Below are positions 10,106-20,225 of a DNA stretch of 64,000 bases, piece by piece. Positions within the stretch are counted from its first letter, which is position 1. Every line of letters begins with the position of its first letter. Below the pieces are notes generated by a model that was not told the origin of the DNA, searched no databases, and worked only from the letters and a program-made list of their open reading frames with translations. A program made the translations under genes and the position numbers. This DNA is from Rhabdophis nuchalis (taxonomy: Eukaryota; Chordata; Lepidosauria; Squamata; Natricidae), in NCBI GenBank assembly GCA_039707465.1, contig CM077648.1, forward strand, positions 69,521,619 through 69,585,618. The letters run 5' to 3'.

Positions 10106-10317
10106 ATCGTCAATTTATCCCCTCATTTGTTAGCATTGCACTGCCAATTATGAATCTCCTGAAATCAGAAGGAGAGGCTAAACCTAGGCCTGGTAAGCCT
10201 CCGAACTGGACTATGGAATGTCAAGCAGCTTTTGAGAAGTTGAAGCGACTGTTTGCAGCTGAGCCTGTTTTGAAACACCCAGACATGGATGCACCATTGT
10301 GATTCAAGTGGATACCA
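10106..10317 (+). pseudogene. Ty3/Gypsy RT/RNase H border fragment, 3' part of copy A
   Basis: Continues copy A after element X: FANFYRQFIPSFVSIALPIMNLL, then WTMECQAAFEKLKRLFAAEPVLKHPD. The relative at 14430-15971 reads FANFYRQFIPSFAKIAKPLTDLL and QEAFETLKEMFAKEPVLKHPD. This is the RT C-terminus leading into RNase H. The frame stops at 10300 (GCACCATTGTGA) and the sequence is replaced by an L2 3' end at about 10318. No LTR of this copy is in the window. Confidence 0.85.
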
Positions 10318-13061
10318 GTTACATTTTGAATTTGAATTTTATTGAATTTTTATACCACACCTTCTTCCCAGCGGGACTCAGGGCGGTGTACAGGCAACAG
10401 TAAAAGTCAATTAGTATAAAATTAATGATAAGAACAAGTAAAATGCTATTAAAAATGTATTAAACAGTACGCCTAATTTTCAAATTTTGATAAAAACCCT
10501 ATCTAAAAGCAAGTTAAAAACTACGCCAGGCCGGCCACACGAAATAAATGGGTCTTCAAAGCCCGACGGAAAAGGCGCAGGTCCGAGATCGTGCGAAGGT
10601 CAGGGAGTAGGTCATTCCAGAGGGCAGGAGCTGCCACAGAGAAGGCTCTCCTCCTGAGCATCGCCAGCCGACATTGCCTAGCCAACGGCACCCTGAGGAG
10701 GCCCTCTCTGTGGGAGCGGACTGGTCGGTGGGAGGTATTAGGTAGCAGGAGGCGGTCTTGCAAATAGCCAGGTCCCATGCCATGGAGCGCTCTAAAGGTG
10801 GTTACTAGCACCTTGAAGCACACCCGGAAGGCTACAGGCAGCCAGTGCAGCTCGCGCAGGAGAGGTGCCACATGGGAGCATCTAGAAGCTCCCAGAATCC
10901 CCCACGCGGCCGCATTCTGAACTAACTGGAGCCTCCGGGTGCACCTCAAGGGAAGCCCCATGTAGAGAGCGTTGCAGTAGTCCAGGCGGGAGATGACGAG
11001 GGCTTGAGTGACTGTGCGTAAAGTGTCATGATCCAGAAAGGGGCGCAACTGGCGTATCAGGCGAAAAGCCCCCCTGGCCACGGCTGTTAAATGATCTTCC
11101 AACAATAGGCAATAGTCCAGGAGGACGCCCAAGTTGCGGACCCTCTCTGTGGGAGCCAGTGATTCACCCCAAATAGCCAGAGATGGCACCACCTGGCTAT
11201 ATTGTGACGCCGCAAGCCACAGCCACTCAGCCTTGGATGGGTTGAGTCGGAGCCTGTTTCTCCCCATCCAGACTCGCATGGCCTCCAGACACCAGGACAT
11301 CACTTCCATGGCATCGTTGGGGTGGTCCGGGATGTACAGCTGAGTATCATCAGCTTACTGATGGAACTCTACCCTGAAACCACGGATGATCTCACCCAAC
11401 GGCTTCATATAAATGTTGAACAGAGAGGACCGACCCCTGTGGTAACAGACTCAAGACCTGCCTCCGTCAGCCTGTCTGAACTAGTCCAATCGGAGGCCAA
11501 CCCGTCCCGGATTTGATCGATTTTATCATGCAGATAACACCTAAATTCCTCCACATGACCCTGCAAGTGAAGGAGGGAGCGGGTCACCCTAAACAGGGCG
11601 GCACCACGGATGATCTCACCCAACGGCTTCATATAGATGTTGAACAGGAGAGGCGAGAGGACCGACCCCTGTGGTACCCCATAAATGAGGCACCGTGATG
11701 TTGACCTCTGCCCTCCTGCCAACACAAATTGCAACTGGTCGGAGAGGTAGGAGTAGAACCACCCTAAAACAGTGCCCCCCACCCCCAACCCCTCCAGCCG
11801 GCGCAACATGATACCATGGTCGATGGTATCGAAAGCTACTGAGAGATCTAGGAGGACCAGGATAGAGGAATAACCCCTATCCCGGGCCCTCCAGAGATCA
11901 TCCACCAACACGACCAATGCCGTCTCAGTGCTGTGCCCAGGCCGGAAGCTGGACTAGCGCGAGTCCAGATAAACAGTTTCCTCCAGGTGCTGAGGGAGCT
12001 GTCGTGCCACCACACTCTCAACAACCTTCGCAAGAAATCGAAGGTTGGAGACAGGATAGTAGTTGGCCAACACAGCCGGGTCCAGGGAGGGCTTCTTGAG
12101 GAGGGGTCTCACCACCGCCTCTTTCAAGGCAGCTGGTAGGAACCCCTCACTCAGAGAAGTGCTGATAATTCCCTGGAGCCAGCCTCGTGTAAACTCCCAG
12201 GACGCCAGTACCAGCCAGGAGGGACACGGGTCTAGTAAACATGTGGTGCCGTTCAGCCCCCCCAGCAACCTGTCCATGTCCTCAGGAGTCACAGGATCAA
12301 ACTCTTCCCAGATGACAGACTCAGGACCTGCCACCGTCAGCCCGTTTGAACTAGTTCAGTCGGAGGTCAACTCATCGCGGATCTGATCAATTTTATCGTG
12401 CAGATAGCACCCAAATTCCTCTGCACGACCCTGTAAGGGGGCATCTCGTGCCCTCTGGTGAAGAAGGGAACGGGTCACCCTAAACAGGGCGGCAGGGCAG
12501 TTATCTGCAGACGCGATAAGAGTGGAGAAATAATTATGTTTCGCCGCTTTTATCGCCACTAGGTAGGTCCTCAAATGCGACCTTACCAGTGTCCGGTCAG
12601 ATTCGGAATGGGTGGCCCTCCAACCACTCTCTAGGCATCTCTTCCGACGCTTCATCACCCTCAGCTCTTCAGAGAACCAGGGAGCCAGGGTGGCTCGGCG
12701 CTGGGTGAGAGGCCGCAGGGGCACGACCCAGTGCAAAGGCTCCCATGGCCGCATTATTCCAAGCGGCCACTAGGTCCTCATTCGAGTCGCGGGTCAGAGT
12801 CTCAGGTATTGGCCCAAGCTCCCTCTGGAACATCTCAGGGTCCATCAGGCGCCTGGGGCGGAACCATCTCACAAATTCCGGTTCCGCCTCCCCGTGGTGG
12901 GGTGCAACGGTTGGGAAGCCTAGCCGAAGGAGAGAGTGATCTGACCATGACAGGGGTTCAACGGCTATTTCCCCTAAACCCAGATCACTCAGCCACTGGC
13001 CAGAGACAAAAATTAAGTCCAGTGTGTCCCCCCCCCAGTGTGGGTGGGGTCATGAACTCCC
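10318..13061 (-). pseudogene. L2-clade LINE, 5'-truncated, broken (L2-1)
   Basis: A non-LTR retrotransposon ORF in several frames. It has the end of the endonuclease (about 13061-12760), then [53 protein letters not shown] and [23 protein letters not shown] of the reverse transcriptase. The C-terminal region is [26 protein letters not shown] and LWNDLLPD. The 3' end near 10318 has a short T/A-rich tail rather than poly(A). Between 11380 and 11660 the order is scrambled: a piece matching 12313-12493 is inserted in the RT, and the bases around 11381 recur at 11605. The YADD catalytic segment is lost in that scramble. Family placement (L2/CR1 group) is by motif. Confidence 0.85.
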
Positions 13062-13254
13062 CTCTGCTTGTCATAAATCACGTTCCCCAATTAGCATTGA
13101 AAATAATTGCATGCATGTGCAGTCACAGGCTGTCTTGAGATTCCTTTACTGCCACAGGAATGTGAAGAATTTTCAATTCATTAAGGCAAACAGATAAGGT
13201 CCATGGCAGCATCGGGATGTTGACATCCGGCTCCCCTTACTTCTCGAAAGCAAC
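13062..13254. other. Unassigned spacer
   Basis: No ORF or recognisable motif. It lies beyond the chromodomain of the minus-strand Gypsy copy, so 3' UTR or LTR remnant of that element is the likely content, but no second LTR copy exists in the window to test this. Confidence 0.4.
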
Positions 13255-13861
13255 CTATGGGAAACAAAACAATCTAAATGCAGGTGTATGACTTAGGGAT
13301 GCGTCCTCCCCCCCCGGCTTGCTTGGGTTTTCTGCATGGAATTTTGCTATAAGGCGGTCAGCTTGGATGTTTCTATGTTTCACCCACGATGCCTCCAATA
13401 GGGGATAACCCTTCCACTTGATTAGGTATTGGAGTTGCCTTCTGTGCCACCTCGAATCAAGAATTTGTTGGACTTCATAATGGGTTTGGCCCCCTATGAC
13501 CATAGGGCCTGGGGGCGCACGGGGCAGTGGTCTCAGAGTGGAACCGATCACGGGTTTCAAAAGGTTACTATGAAACGATTGGTGTGTCTTCCCCAGCAAT
13601 CGAGGCAGTTTCAATATCACTGTGACTGGGTTGATGATCTTTATTATGGGGAATGGCCCCACAAATTTTGGCCCCAGTTTTTTTGCTGGGCAGTCTTAGT
13701 CTCAAGTATTTTGTGGAGAGGTAAATCTTCTCTCCTACCCAGAACGGCCATTGCAGAGCCCGGTGTTTATCTGCCTGTTTCTTGTAGGTTTGTGTAGCTT
13801 TGGCTAGGGCTTTCTTGACATTTTCCCAAGCTGCTTTCAGCATCGACATCCAATCAGTCAA
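13255..13861 (-). pseudogene. Chromovirus integrase C-terminus and chromodomain
   Basis: Two overlapping frames. 13861-13568 has YKKQADKHRALQWPFWVGEKIYLST (GPY/F-type region), and 13662-13255 continues with MGPFPIIKIINPVTVILKLP. The chromodomain follows: YEVQQILDSRWHRRQLQYLIKWKGY, then ASWVKHRNIQADRLIAKFH. Chromodomains on integrase direct insertion to modified chromatin. The aromatic-cage region is largely kept, although the usual E before SW is A here. One frameshift separates the two parts. Confidence 0.85.
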
Positions 13862-14426
13862 GCTGACTGAGGAGGGGGGGGGGGTCTCTTGGATACTCAG
13901 GCATTGGGATGAAGTCCATGCCGCTCACTACTTTGAACGGCGTGAGTCCTGTGCTGCTGTGAACAGCATTATTGTATGCAACCTCAGCGAAAGATAAAAG
14001 GTCTGCCCAATTAGACTGCTGATAGTTCACGTAGCACCTCAGGTACTGCTCTATCATGGCGTTCAGTCTTTCTGCTGCCCCATTAGTGCTCGGATGAAAA
14101 GCTGAACTAAGACCCTGAGATGATCCAATGGACTGCAGGAACTCCCTCCAAAATTTAGCCGTGAACTGGACCCCTCTGTCTGAGATGATTCTTCGAGGTA
14201 CTCCATGCAGTCGGTAGATATGCTTCACAAACAGTTTAGCCAGCTTGTGAGCTGAGGGTAGTCCGCTACAGGGAATGAAGTGTGCCTGCTTGGAGAACAG
14301 GTCTATTACAGTCCAAATCACTGTGTTCCCCCCACTTTTTGGCAACTCTACTATAAAGTCCATTGCAATCTCCTCCCATGGCCTCGTTGGTTCTGCCACT
14401 GTTTGCAGTAGTCCCGGGGGGGTTCC
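13854..14426 (-). pseudogene. Chromovirus integrase catalytic core
   Basis: DDE integrase: WEEIAMDFIVELP gives the first Asp, IISDRGVQFTAKFW the second, and HPSTNGAAERLNAMIEQYLR the Glu. The frame matches the upstream RT frame across a stop. The C-terminal KVVSGMDFIPMPEYP leads to a G-run near 13870 where the frame shifts. The core region looks intact. Confidence 0.9.
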
Positions 14427-14429
14427 TGG

Positions 14430-16445
14430 TCATATTTTCATTGTAGCACAGACTGTGCAACTTTTTACATAGCTATCCACATCTTTCTTCATTCCAGGCC
14501 ACCAGAATTGCCTCCGGGCTAGGTGTAAAGTCTTTAGGAACCCAAAATGGCCTGCCAATTTGGCATCGTGGCTCCTCTGGAGAACTAGGATATGTAGAGA
14601 TTCTGGAACGTAGAGTTTCGTCCCCTTCCAGGCGAGGTCATCCCTCTTCGTCAAGATGTGTTGGTTGTTTTGGAACCAAGGGTCTGTTAGCAGCTCAGTT
14701 TTGAGTCTTGTGGTTAGATCGCTTGTGGTTTGACCCCGTCGGTCACGGAGTTGCCACCTGGTGGTTACTTGGGCAGCTGGTTGAGTAGAAGGAATAATGC
14801 CGTCCACTACGTGCTCCCGTTCACATTTGTACTGAGGCATGCGGGAGAGGGCATCAGCTAGAAAGTTCCTCTGCCCTGGAATGTGCTTTAGTACGAAGTT
14901 GAAACGGTTGAAATATTGAGCCCATCGGACTTGTTTGGGTGATAGTTTCCGTGGGGTTCTGAGAGCTTCCAGATTTTTGTGGTCGGTCCAAACTTCAAAT
15001 GGTTTCTGGCTCCCTTCTAGCAGGTGTCTCCAGGTTAGTAGTGCCCATCGCACTGCAAAAGCCTCCTTTTCCCATGCGGCCCATCGTCTCTCCATGTCTG
15101 TGAGTTTGCGGGAGGTATAGGCACAGGGTTGTAAATTTCCTTGGTTGTTTCTTTGGAGCAGTACTGCTCCTACGGCCATGTCGCTGGCGTCTTCCTGGAT
15201 CACGAAAGGTTGCTCAGGGTCAGGATGCTTCAGTACCGGCTCCTTTGCAAACATTTCTTTCAGTGTTTCGAATGCCTCTTGGCAGGTTAAGCTCCACTGT
15301 AGGGGTTGTCCCGGATGAGGTTTCGTTCCTGGGCTCCCTGTCTTCAGGAGGTCTGTCAGGGGTTTGGCAATCTTCGCAAAGGAGGGAATGAACTGCCTGT
15401 AGAAGTTTGCGAACTCTAGGAAACTTTGTAGCTGTCTGCGGGTGCGAGGGGTTTGCCAGCTTAGGACGGCTTGCACTTTAGCTGGGTCCATCTCTATTCC
15501 CTCATTTGACACTCGGTAGCCTGGATGGTCTAGTCGCTCACGGTGGAATTCACATTTTGATAGTTTGACATACAGGTTGGCTGCCAGAAGTTTTTCCAGT
15601 ACTTGGCAAACCAGGGGTATGTGGTCATCGACGGTCTCAGTGTAAATAAGGATGTCATCTAGAAAGACAAGGACCCCCTTGTAGAGGTGCTCATGCAGCA
15701 TCTTGTTTATTAACTGCATGAACACTGCTGGGGCTCCCTGTAATCCAAAAGGCATCACTTTGAATTGGAAGCTTCCTAAAGGGCAGTTGAACGCTATTTT
15801 CCATTCATCTCCTTCCCTGATCTGTATTCGGTAGTATGCTTCTCTGAGGTCTAATTTGGTAAAGACTTTTCCCTTGGCCAAGTGAGACAGCATATCTTTC
15901 ATGAGGGGAAGCGGGTATAGGTTGTGTACGCACACCACATTTATCCCCCAAAAGTCCACCACCAGACGCATAGTTCCATCTTTTTTCTCTTTGAAGAGGA
16001 CTGGTGCCGCAATCTGTGGCTTGGCTGGCTAGATGAACCATCTTGCTAGGTTTTTATCTATGTATTCACGCATTTCTTGCATCTCTCGAGGCGTCATGGC
16101 ATACAGCTTGGGTTTGGGTAGTTTTGCCCCAGGGATGATTTCAGTGGCACAATCTGTTTCGCGGTGGGGGGGCAGGATGTCGCATTCTGTCTCACTGAAC
16201 ACTTCTGCGAGGTCCTGGTATTCCACTGGAATCAGTTCAGCCTCTGGGGGTTTGTCAGATGTGGTTGCCAGTTGTTCTCGTGGGCTCTCTTGGGGGACTC
16301 CCAATGTGAGTGGTATTTCTGCTTGCTCATGAGGGAGGGGTTGAGGGCCCCTTGATATCCTAAGTCTGTGGATGCCCCCTTGCCACCAGATGGTTGGTCC
16401 CCACTTGTCTAGCCAGGAAAGTCCAAGTATAATTGCCTCTGTCAT
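14430..16445 (-). pseudogene. Chromovirus protease end, RT, RNase H and integrase zinc finger
   Basis: One frame with a TAG near 16027. RT shows FTKLDLREAYYRIQI, FGLQGAPAVFMQLIN and the catalytic VFLDDILIYTET. RNase H covers roughly VIQEDASDMAVGAVLLQ to WTDHKNLEAL and HIPGQRNFLADALSR. The integrase H2C2 zinc finger follows (H..GH, C-x2-C in VKSCTVCA). A TGA near 14428 interrupts the polyprotein before the integrase core. RT, RNase H and integrase perform cDNA synthesis and insertion. Apart from the stops, catalytic residues are present. Confidence 0.9.
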
Positions 16446-16463
16446 TTTGGGGGCTATTATGAA

Positions 16464-17190
16464 TCAAATTATTTCCCAGTGATCTGCCAATTCTAGTCTC
16501 ACTGGTTCAGTTAGGTGAGTGGCATAGGCTCCTCCCACTAGGGACCCGTCAACCTGCTCGAACCGAATCAGGTGGGCCAGTCTTTTCGCTCTGATCCCCA
16601 GTTTCTGAACTGTGGTTAAGTTGATCAAGCACCTAGTGCAGCCTGAGTCTACAAGAGCTTGAAAATCCCCCTGTTTTCCTGTTTTTGGGGTTGTGAGGCG
16701 TATTGGGAAAAGGAAAGGGTAAATTGATTCACTCACTATTGGGTCGTTTTCTCCCTCGTCCTCGCTGTCATAGGGTTCGATTGACTGGTCATCATTGCCT
16801 GGGGTTTCACCACTTTCGCCTGGGAGGGAGGAGACCCCTAGAGCTTGAAGAGCCCTCCTGGAAGTGTTGATAGCCCATCGGGGCCCTCGTTCTTGTCGGG
16901 GCCTGGGTGGTAGGTCTTGCCTTGGTTTCGGGGATGGGGATGGGCATGCAGATACCATGTGGCCCATCCCACTGCATCTGTAACACCTCACGGAACTTCG
17001 AGGGAGGGCTGGTCTCAGGTCTCGCTCTGGTGCCATTTCTTTCTTTTGGCGGGATGGTTTCAGATTAGGTTGACCCCTCTCCTTTGTGTCTGGTTCCTTC
17101 CTTGTGTCATTGGCACGTAGCCCACTGTCGACTTTTGTTGCCACTCGGAACCACTCAGAGAGTTGGTTTGGGATGTCACGATATGCAGTT
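16464..17190 (-). pseudogene. Chromovirus Gag C-terminus and aspartic protease
   Basis: Open from 17190, reading YRDIPNQLSEWFRVATKVDS. A CCHC zinc knuckle follows (CYRCSGMGHMVSAC) with basic flanks, then an acidic linker (EPYDSEDEGEND) and the protease active site ALVDSGCTRCLI. A TGA at about 16461-16463 follows ADHWEII, and the same frame continues with LGLSWLDKWGP (16445-16029), the C-terminal part of protease. Zinc knuckle and protease are fused in one frame, as in many chromoviruses. The 5' part of gag is cut off by an L2 insertion or deletion. Confidence 0.85.
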
Positions 17191-17940
17191 ACAAGTGACG
17201 GCCGTAGCCAGGAGGGCGTTTTATCAGGTCCGCCTGGTCCGCCAGTTGCGTCCCCTATTGGATCGGGATGCCCTTTGTACAGTCACTCATGCTCTCATGA
17301 CATCCCGCCTGGACTACTGCAATGCTCTCTACATGGGGCTCCCCTTGAGGTGCACCCGAAGGCTTCAGCTTGTCCAGAATGCAGCCGTGCGGGCAGTTAT
17401 GGGAACCTCTAGGTTTTCCCATGTAACACCGCTCCTGCGCGAGCTGCATTGGCTGCCTGTCATCTTTCGGGTGCGCTTCAAGGTGCTGGTTATCATCTTT
17501 AAAGCGCTCCATGGCACGGGACCTAGCTATCTGTGTGATCGCATCCTGCCCCATACATCCCTGTGGCCGATTCGCTCCCACAGAGAGGGGCTTCTTTGGG
17601 TGCTGTCCACTAGGCTGTGCCAGCGGGCGATGCCCAGGGGAAGGGCCTTCTCTGTGGTGGGCCCGACCCTCTGGAATGACCTTCCCCCCGAAATTAGAAC
17701 AACTACGGACCTCTGCTCCTTCCGTCAAAAATTAAAAACACACTTTTTCTGCTTGGCCAGCCTGGGGTAATCAACTGTTTTTAGGGTTTTTAGCGACTTA
17801 TTTTTAGTTTTAATATGGGATTTTAGCGCAGGGTTAGTTTAATTTCATTTTAATATTGTACTATGTCTGTGATTTTATATGTATTTTAAATTCCCTGTGC
17901 CCCGCCTCGAGTCCCTTTGGGGAGAGAGAGCGGGTTATAA
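17191..17940 (+). pseudogene. L2-clade LINE 3' fragment (L2-2)
   Basis: Begins in the RT C-terminal region ([27 protein letters not shown]) and reads to the ORF end at 17770 through [38 protein letters not shown] and GPTLWNDLPPEIRT. The 3' UTR contains the conserved hairpin-like stretch CCCCGCCTCGAGTCCC..GGGGAGAGAGAGCGGG before the tail at about 17938. It is joined at 17190/17191 to chromovirus gag without a visible duplication. Confidence 0.9.
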
Positions 17941-18091
17941 ATTAAAATTAAAATTAAAATTAAAATTAAAATTAAAATTAAAATAATTAAAATTAAAATT
18001 AAAATTAAAATTAAAATTAAAATTAAAATTAAAATTAAAATTAAAATTAAAATTAAAATAATTAAAAATAATAATAATAATAATAATAATA

Positions 18092-18186
<95 letters not shown>

Positions 18187-18187
18187 T
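17941..18187. repeat. (AATTAA)n and (ATT)n microsatellites between two LINE tails
   Basis: 17941-18064 repeats a 6-bp ATTAAA unit; 18065-18187 is AAT then ATT triplets. The left part is the 3' tail of the plus-strand L2-2, and the right part is the tail of the minus-strand L2-3, which begins at about 18190. Confidence 0.95.
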
Positions 18188-18475
18188 AAAACAATTTAAA
18201 AAACTATGCCAGGCCGGCCACACAAAACAAATGGGTCTTCAAGGCCCGATGGAACTGGGGCAGGTCCATGATTGTCCATAGGTCAGGGGGCAGGTCATTC
18301 CAGAGGGCAGGAGCTGCCACAGAGAGGGCTCTCCCCCTAGGGGTCGCCAGCTGGCATTACCTGGCTGACGGCACCCTGAGGAGGCCCTCTCTGTGGGAGC
18401 GGACTGGTCGGTGGGAGGTATTTGGTAGCAGGAGGCGATCTTGCAGGTAACCAGGTCCTTTCCTTGGAGCGCTTT

Positions 18476-20225
18476 TTTTTTTATGCAAAAAAAGTTTTAT
18501 TGGTTTTAACAATTTTTTACAGGGAAAAGGTATATAGGGTGTAAAAGAACATTTTAGAGGCATCCATATCGGAGATGCAGGCCACCTCCAAGGCTTCATA
18601 CAAAGATTAATTATTTTTCTATTTAAGGTGGCAGGAGTTACATATGTATCATTTCATAAAATTCATGCATTCAATACATTGTTTCTACAAAACATCCGAA
18701 AGAAAAAGTTACAGTATATTAAAGGAAATCATTTTTGTAATCTGAGTCTTGTAAATATTGTATCCTCATCCTCCCTCCCACCAGTGGGTGGTGCCATGGC
18801 CCCTCCCGTTCCCCCATTTTCTTCCTCCAGGATTGAGGCATATTATTTTTACTCTCCCCCCCTCCCAGAGCACCAACATTCCTTCAGGCATCAACCATCC
18901 AAAGCAGGTCCCATTCTTATATAATAATTTTTTTTCCAATAAGAAGGAATAATTCTTATTGTCTGGTATATTTTCCGAGAGCTGTTTCAGACTGGCAAGT
19001 TCTTTTAGCTCATATATCAATAAACTATTGCGCCGTGCTTTCGGGGTCTCTTCCCTTGTCAGCCCTCTTACATGTTTAATATATCTCTCTCTGCATACAT
19101 CATTTGTTCTGGCATATGCTAAATTGTAAGGCATTCTTTCAAAATCGATTTTAAACATACAGCCATCAAAATCTATTAATTCTTTTTGTGACTCCTTTAT
19201 CTTTCCCCCCATCTCCGCTACCCCCCCTTCCCCCCTTCAATTTTTTGTTTGTTTCCCACTAGTGTCCCTTGCATCTCCAAAAGCTCAGATTTTGATCTTA
19301 ACCTGTCCTTCCGAATCTCTGTTATTTCTTCCATTATGCTTTGGAGAATTCCCTCTATTGATTGTAGCATTTCCATAGTGAGAGTTTTAAGTTCTTGACA
19401 CTAATATGGCATCCGCAGGGCGAGGAGCTCGTGAGGTCCAAGAAAAGGAAAAGTCAATGTCCAAAGTTAAAAATAATCCGCTTAAATTCCAGGGAGAAAA
19501 GGTTTTTATAATCAGTTCTGATATAAAAGAAGGCACACGTTGGGAGAAACCCCAAAAGTCACTTGCGTTGGTTTTTCAGTAAATTTTCCAAGCTTGTAAC
19601 AGTGAAGGAAAAGAGAAAGTTCTCAGCTGGGAACAAAGAAGCGCCATGTTTCCCCGCCCTTTGGTGGTCAGGCAGAACTAGTGAAAGTCATTTCTCTTGC
19701 AGCGAAACTCAGATACTAAGTAACAACGGTTAATCGACATTCAATAGACTTACAGTTTCACTTATTCAAAATCGGATGTTGCTTTTTGCCTCTTCCCGAG
19801 CCCGGGGAGGATTTTAAAATAGAGCTTGATCTCAGGGGGGTTCTCTCTTTTCCAACCCCCCCCTCCATTCTTCTTTTCTTAAAAGAACTGAAGGCATCAA
19901 AATCTCAAAATCAACTCACTAACCACACAGCAGACCACAGAGCCTCGGTGCTTCCCGCAGCCCTGGATTTCAGCCCTCTTCTTCATTTTCTGTTGTTCCG
20001 GCGCTCCATAGGCAAAAGGGACTCTTCCCCCCGCATTTTGTTCCCCAACTCCTGGGGCGAGGCGGATACGCCCCCCTGACAGCTGTGTGGGTAGGGGTCT
20101 CCCGCAAGCGGTCCGTCCGGTTAGGGGGCTCTTTTGCAAAGCCCCCAAGCGCCCGGAGGCACCGCTGGAGAAACAAGCGGCGGACGAGTCAGAGACCCGT
20201 CCGTTGCCTCCGGAAGCCGGAAGCG
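18476..20225 (-). mobile_element. Element Y2: second ORF1-only L1 derivative, inserted in L2-3
   Basis: A T run at 18476-18485 marks a poly(A) tail on the minus strand. L2 sequence around GAGCGCTTT at the left recurs as GAAGCGCTTT at about 20233, giving a target duplication of about 8-11 bp. The body is about 1.75 kb: a GC-rich 5' UTR (20225 to about 19370), an ORF1 remnant and a short 3' tail, with no ORF2. The tail shares the ATCCG...TTTTTGTAATCTGAGTC and CTCCAAGGCTTCATACAAA motifs with element Y. Its 5' UTR also shares short blocks with Y around 8470-8510. Confidence 0.8.
18766..19365 (-). pseudogene. L1 ORF1p remnant of element Y2
   Basis: A coiled-coil-like start (MEMLQSIEGILQSIMEEITEIRKDR, near 19365) ends in a G-rich stretch with a stop near 19220. 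A second frame (19212-18766) keeps the RRM/CTD parts: YARTNDVCRERYIKHVRGLTREE and NGTCFGWLMPEGMLVLWEGGRVKI. These align with NSTYARINDAPREVHIKFL and WFKWLMPEGLLVYWEGGRVRI of element Y. Internal deletions shorten the RRM compared with Y. It is more decayed than the copy in Y. Confidence 0.75.

Larger units (their letters stand above)
13255..17190 (-). mobile_element. Chromodomain Ty3/Gypsy retrotransposon (chromovirus), copy B
   Basis: Order on the minus strand: Gag zinc knuckle, protease, RT, RNase H, integrase zinc finger, integrase core, chromodomain. This is the chromovirus layout. From 17190 to about 13870 it stays in one reading frame with three in-frame stops (near 16462, 16027 and 14428). 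Frameshifts follow near 13870, at a run of G, and between 13662 and 13568. The N-terminal gag is missing because an L2 piece begins at 17191. No LTRs are visible. It would be a young, lightly decayed copy compared with Gypsy copy A. Confidence 0.9.
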
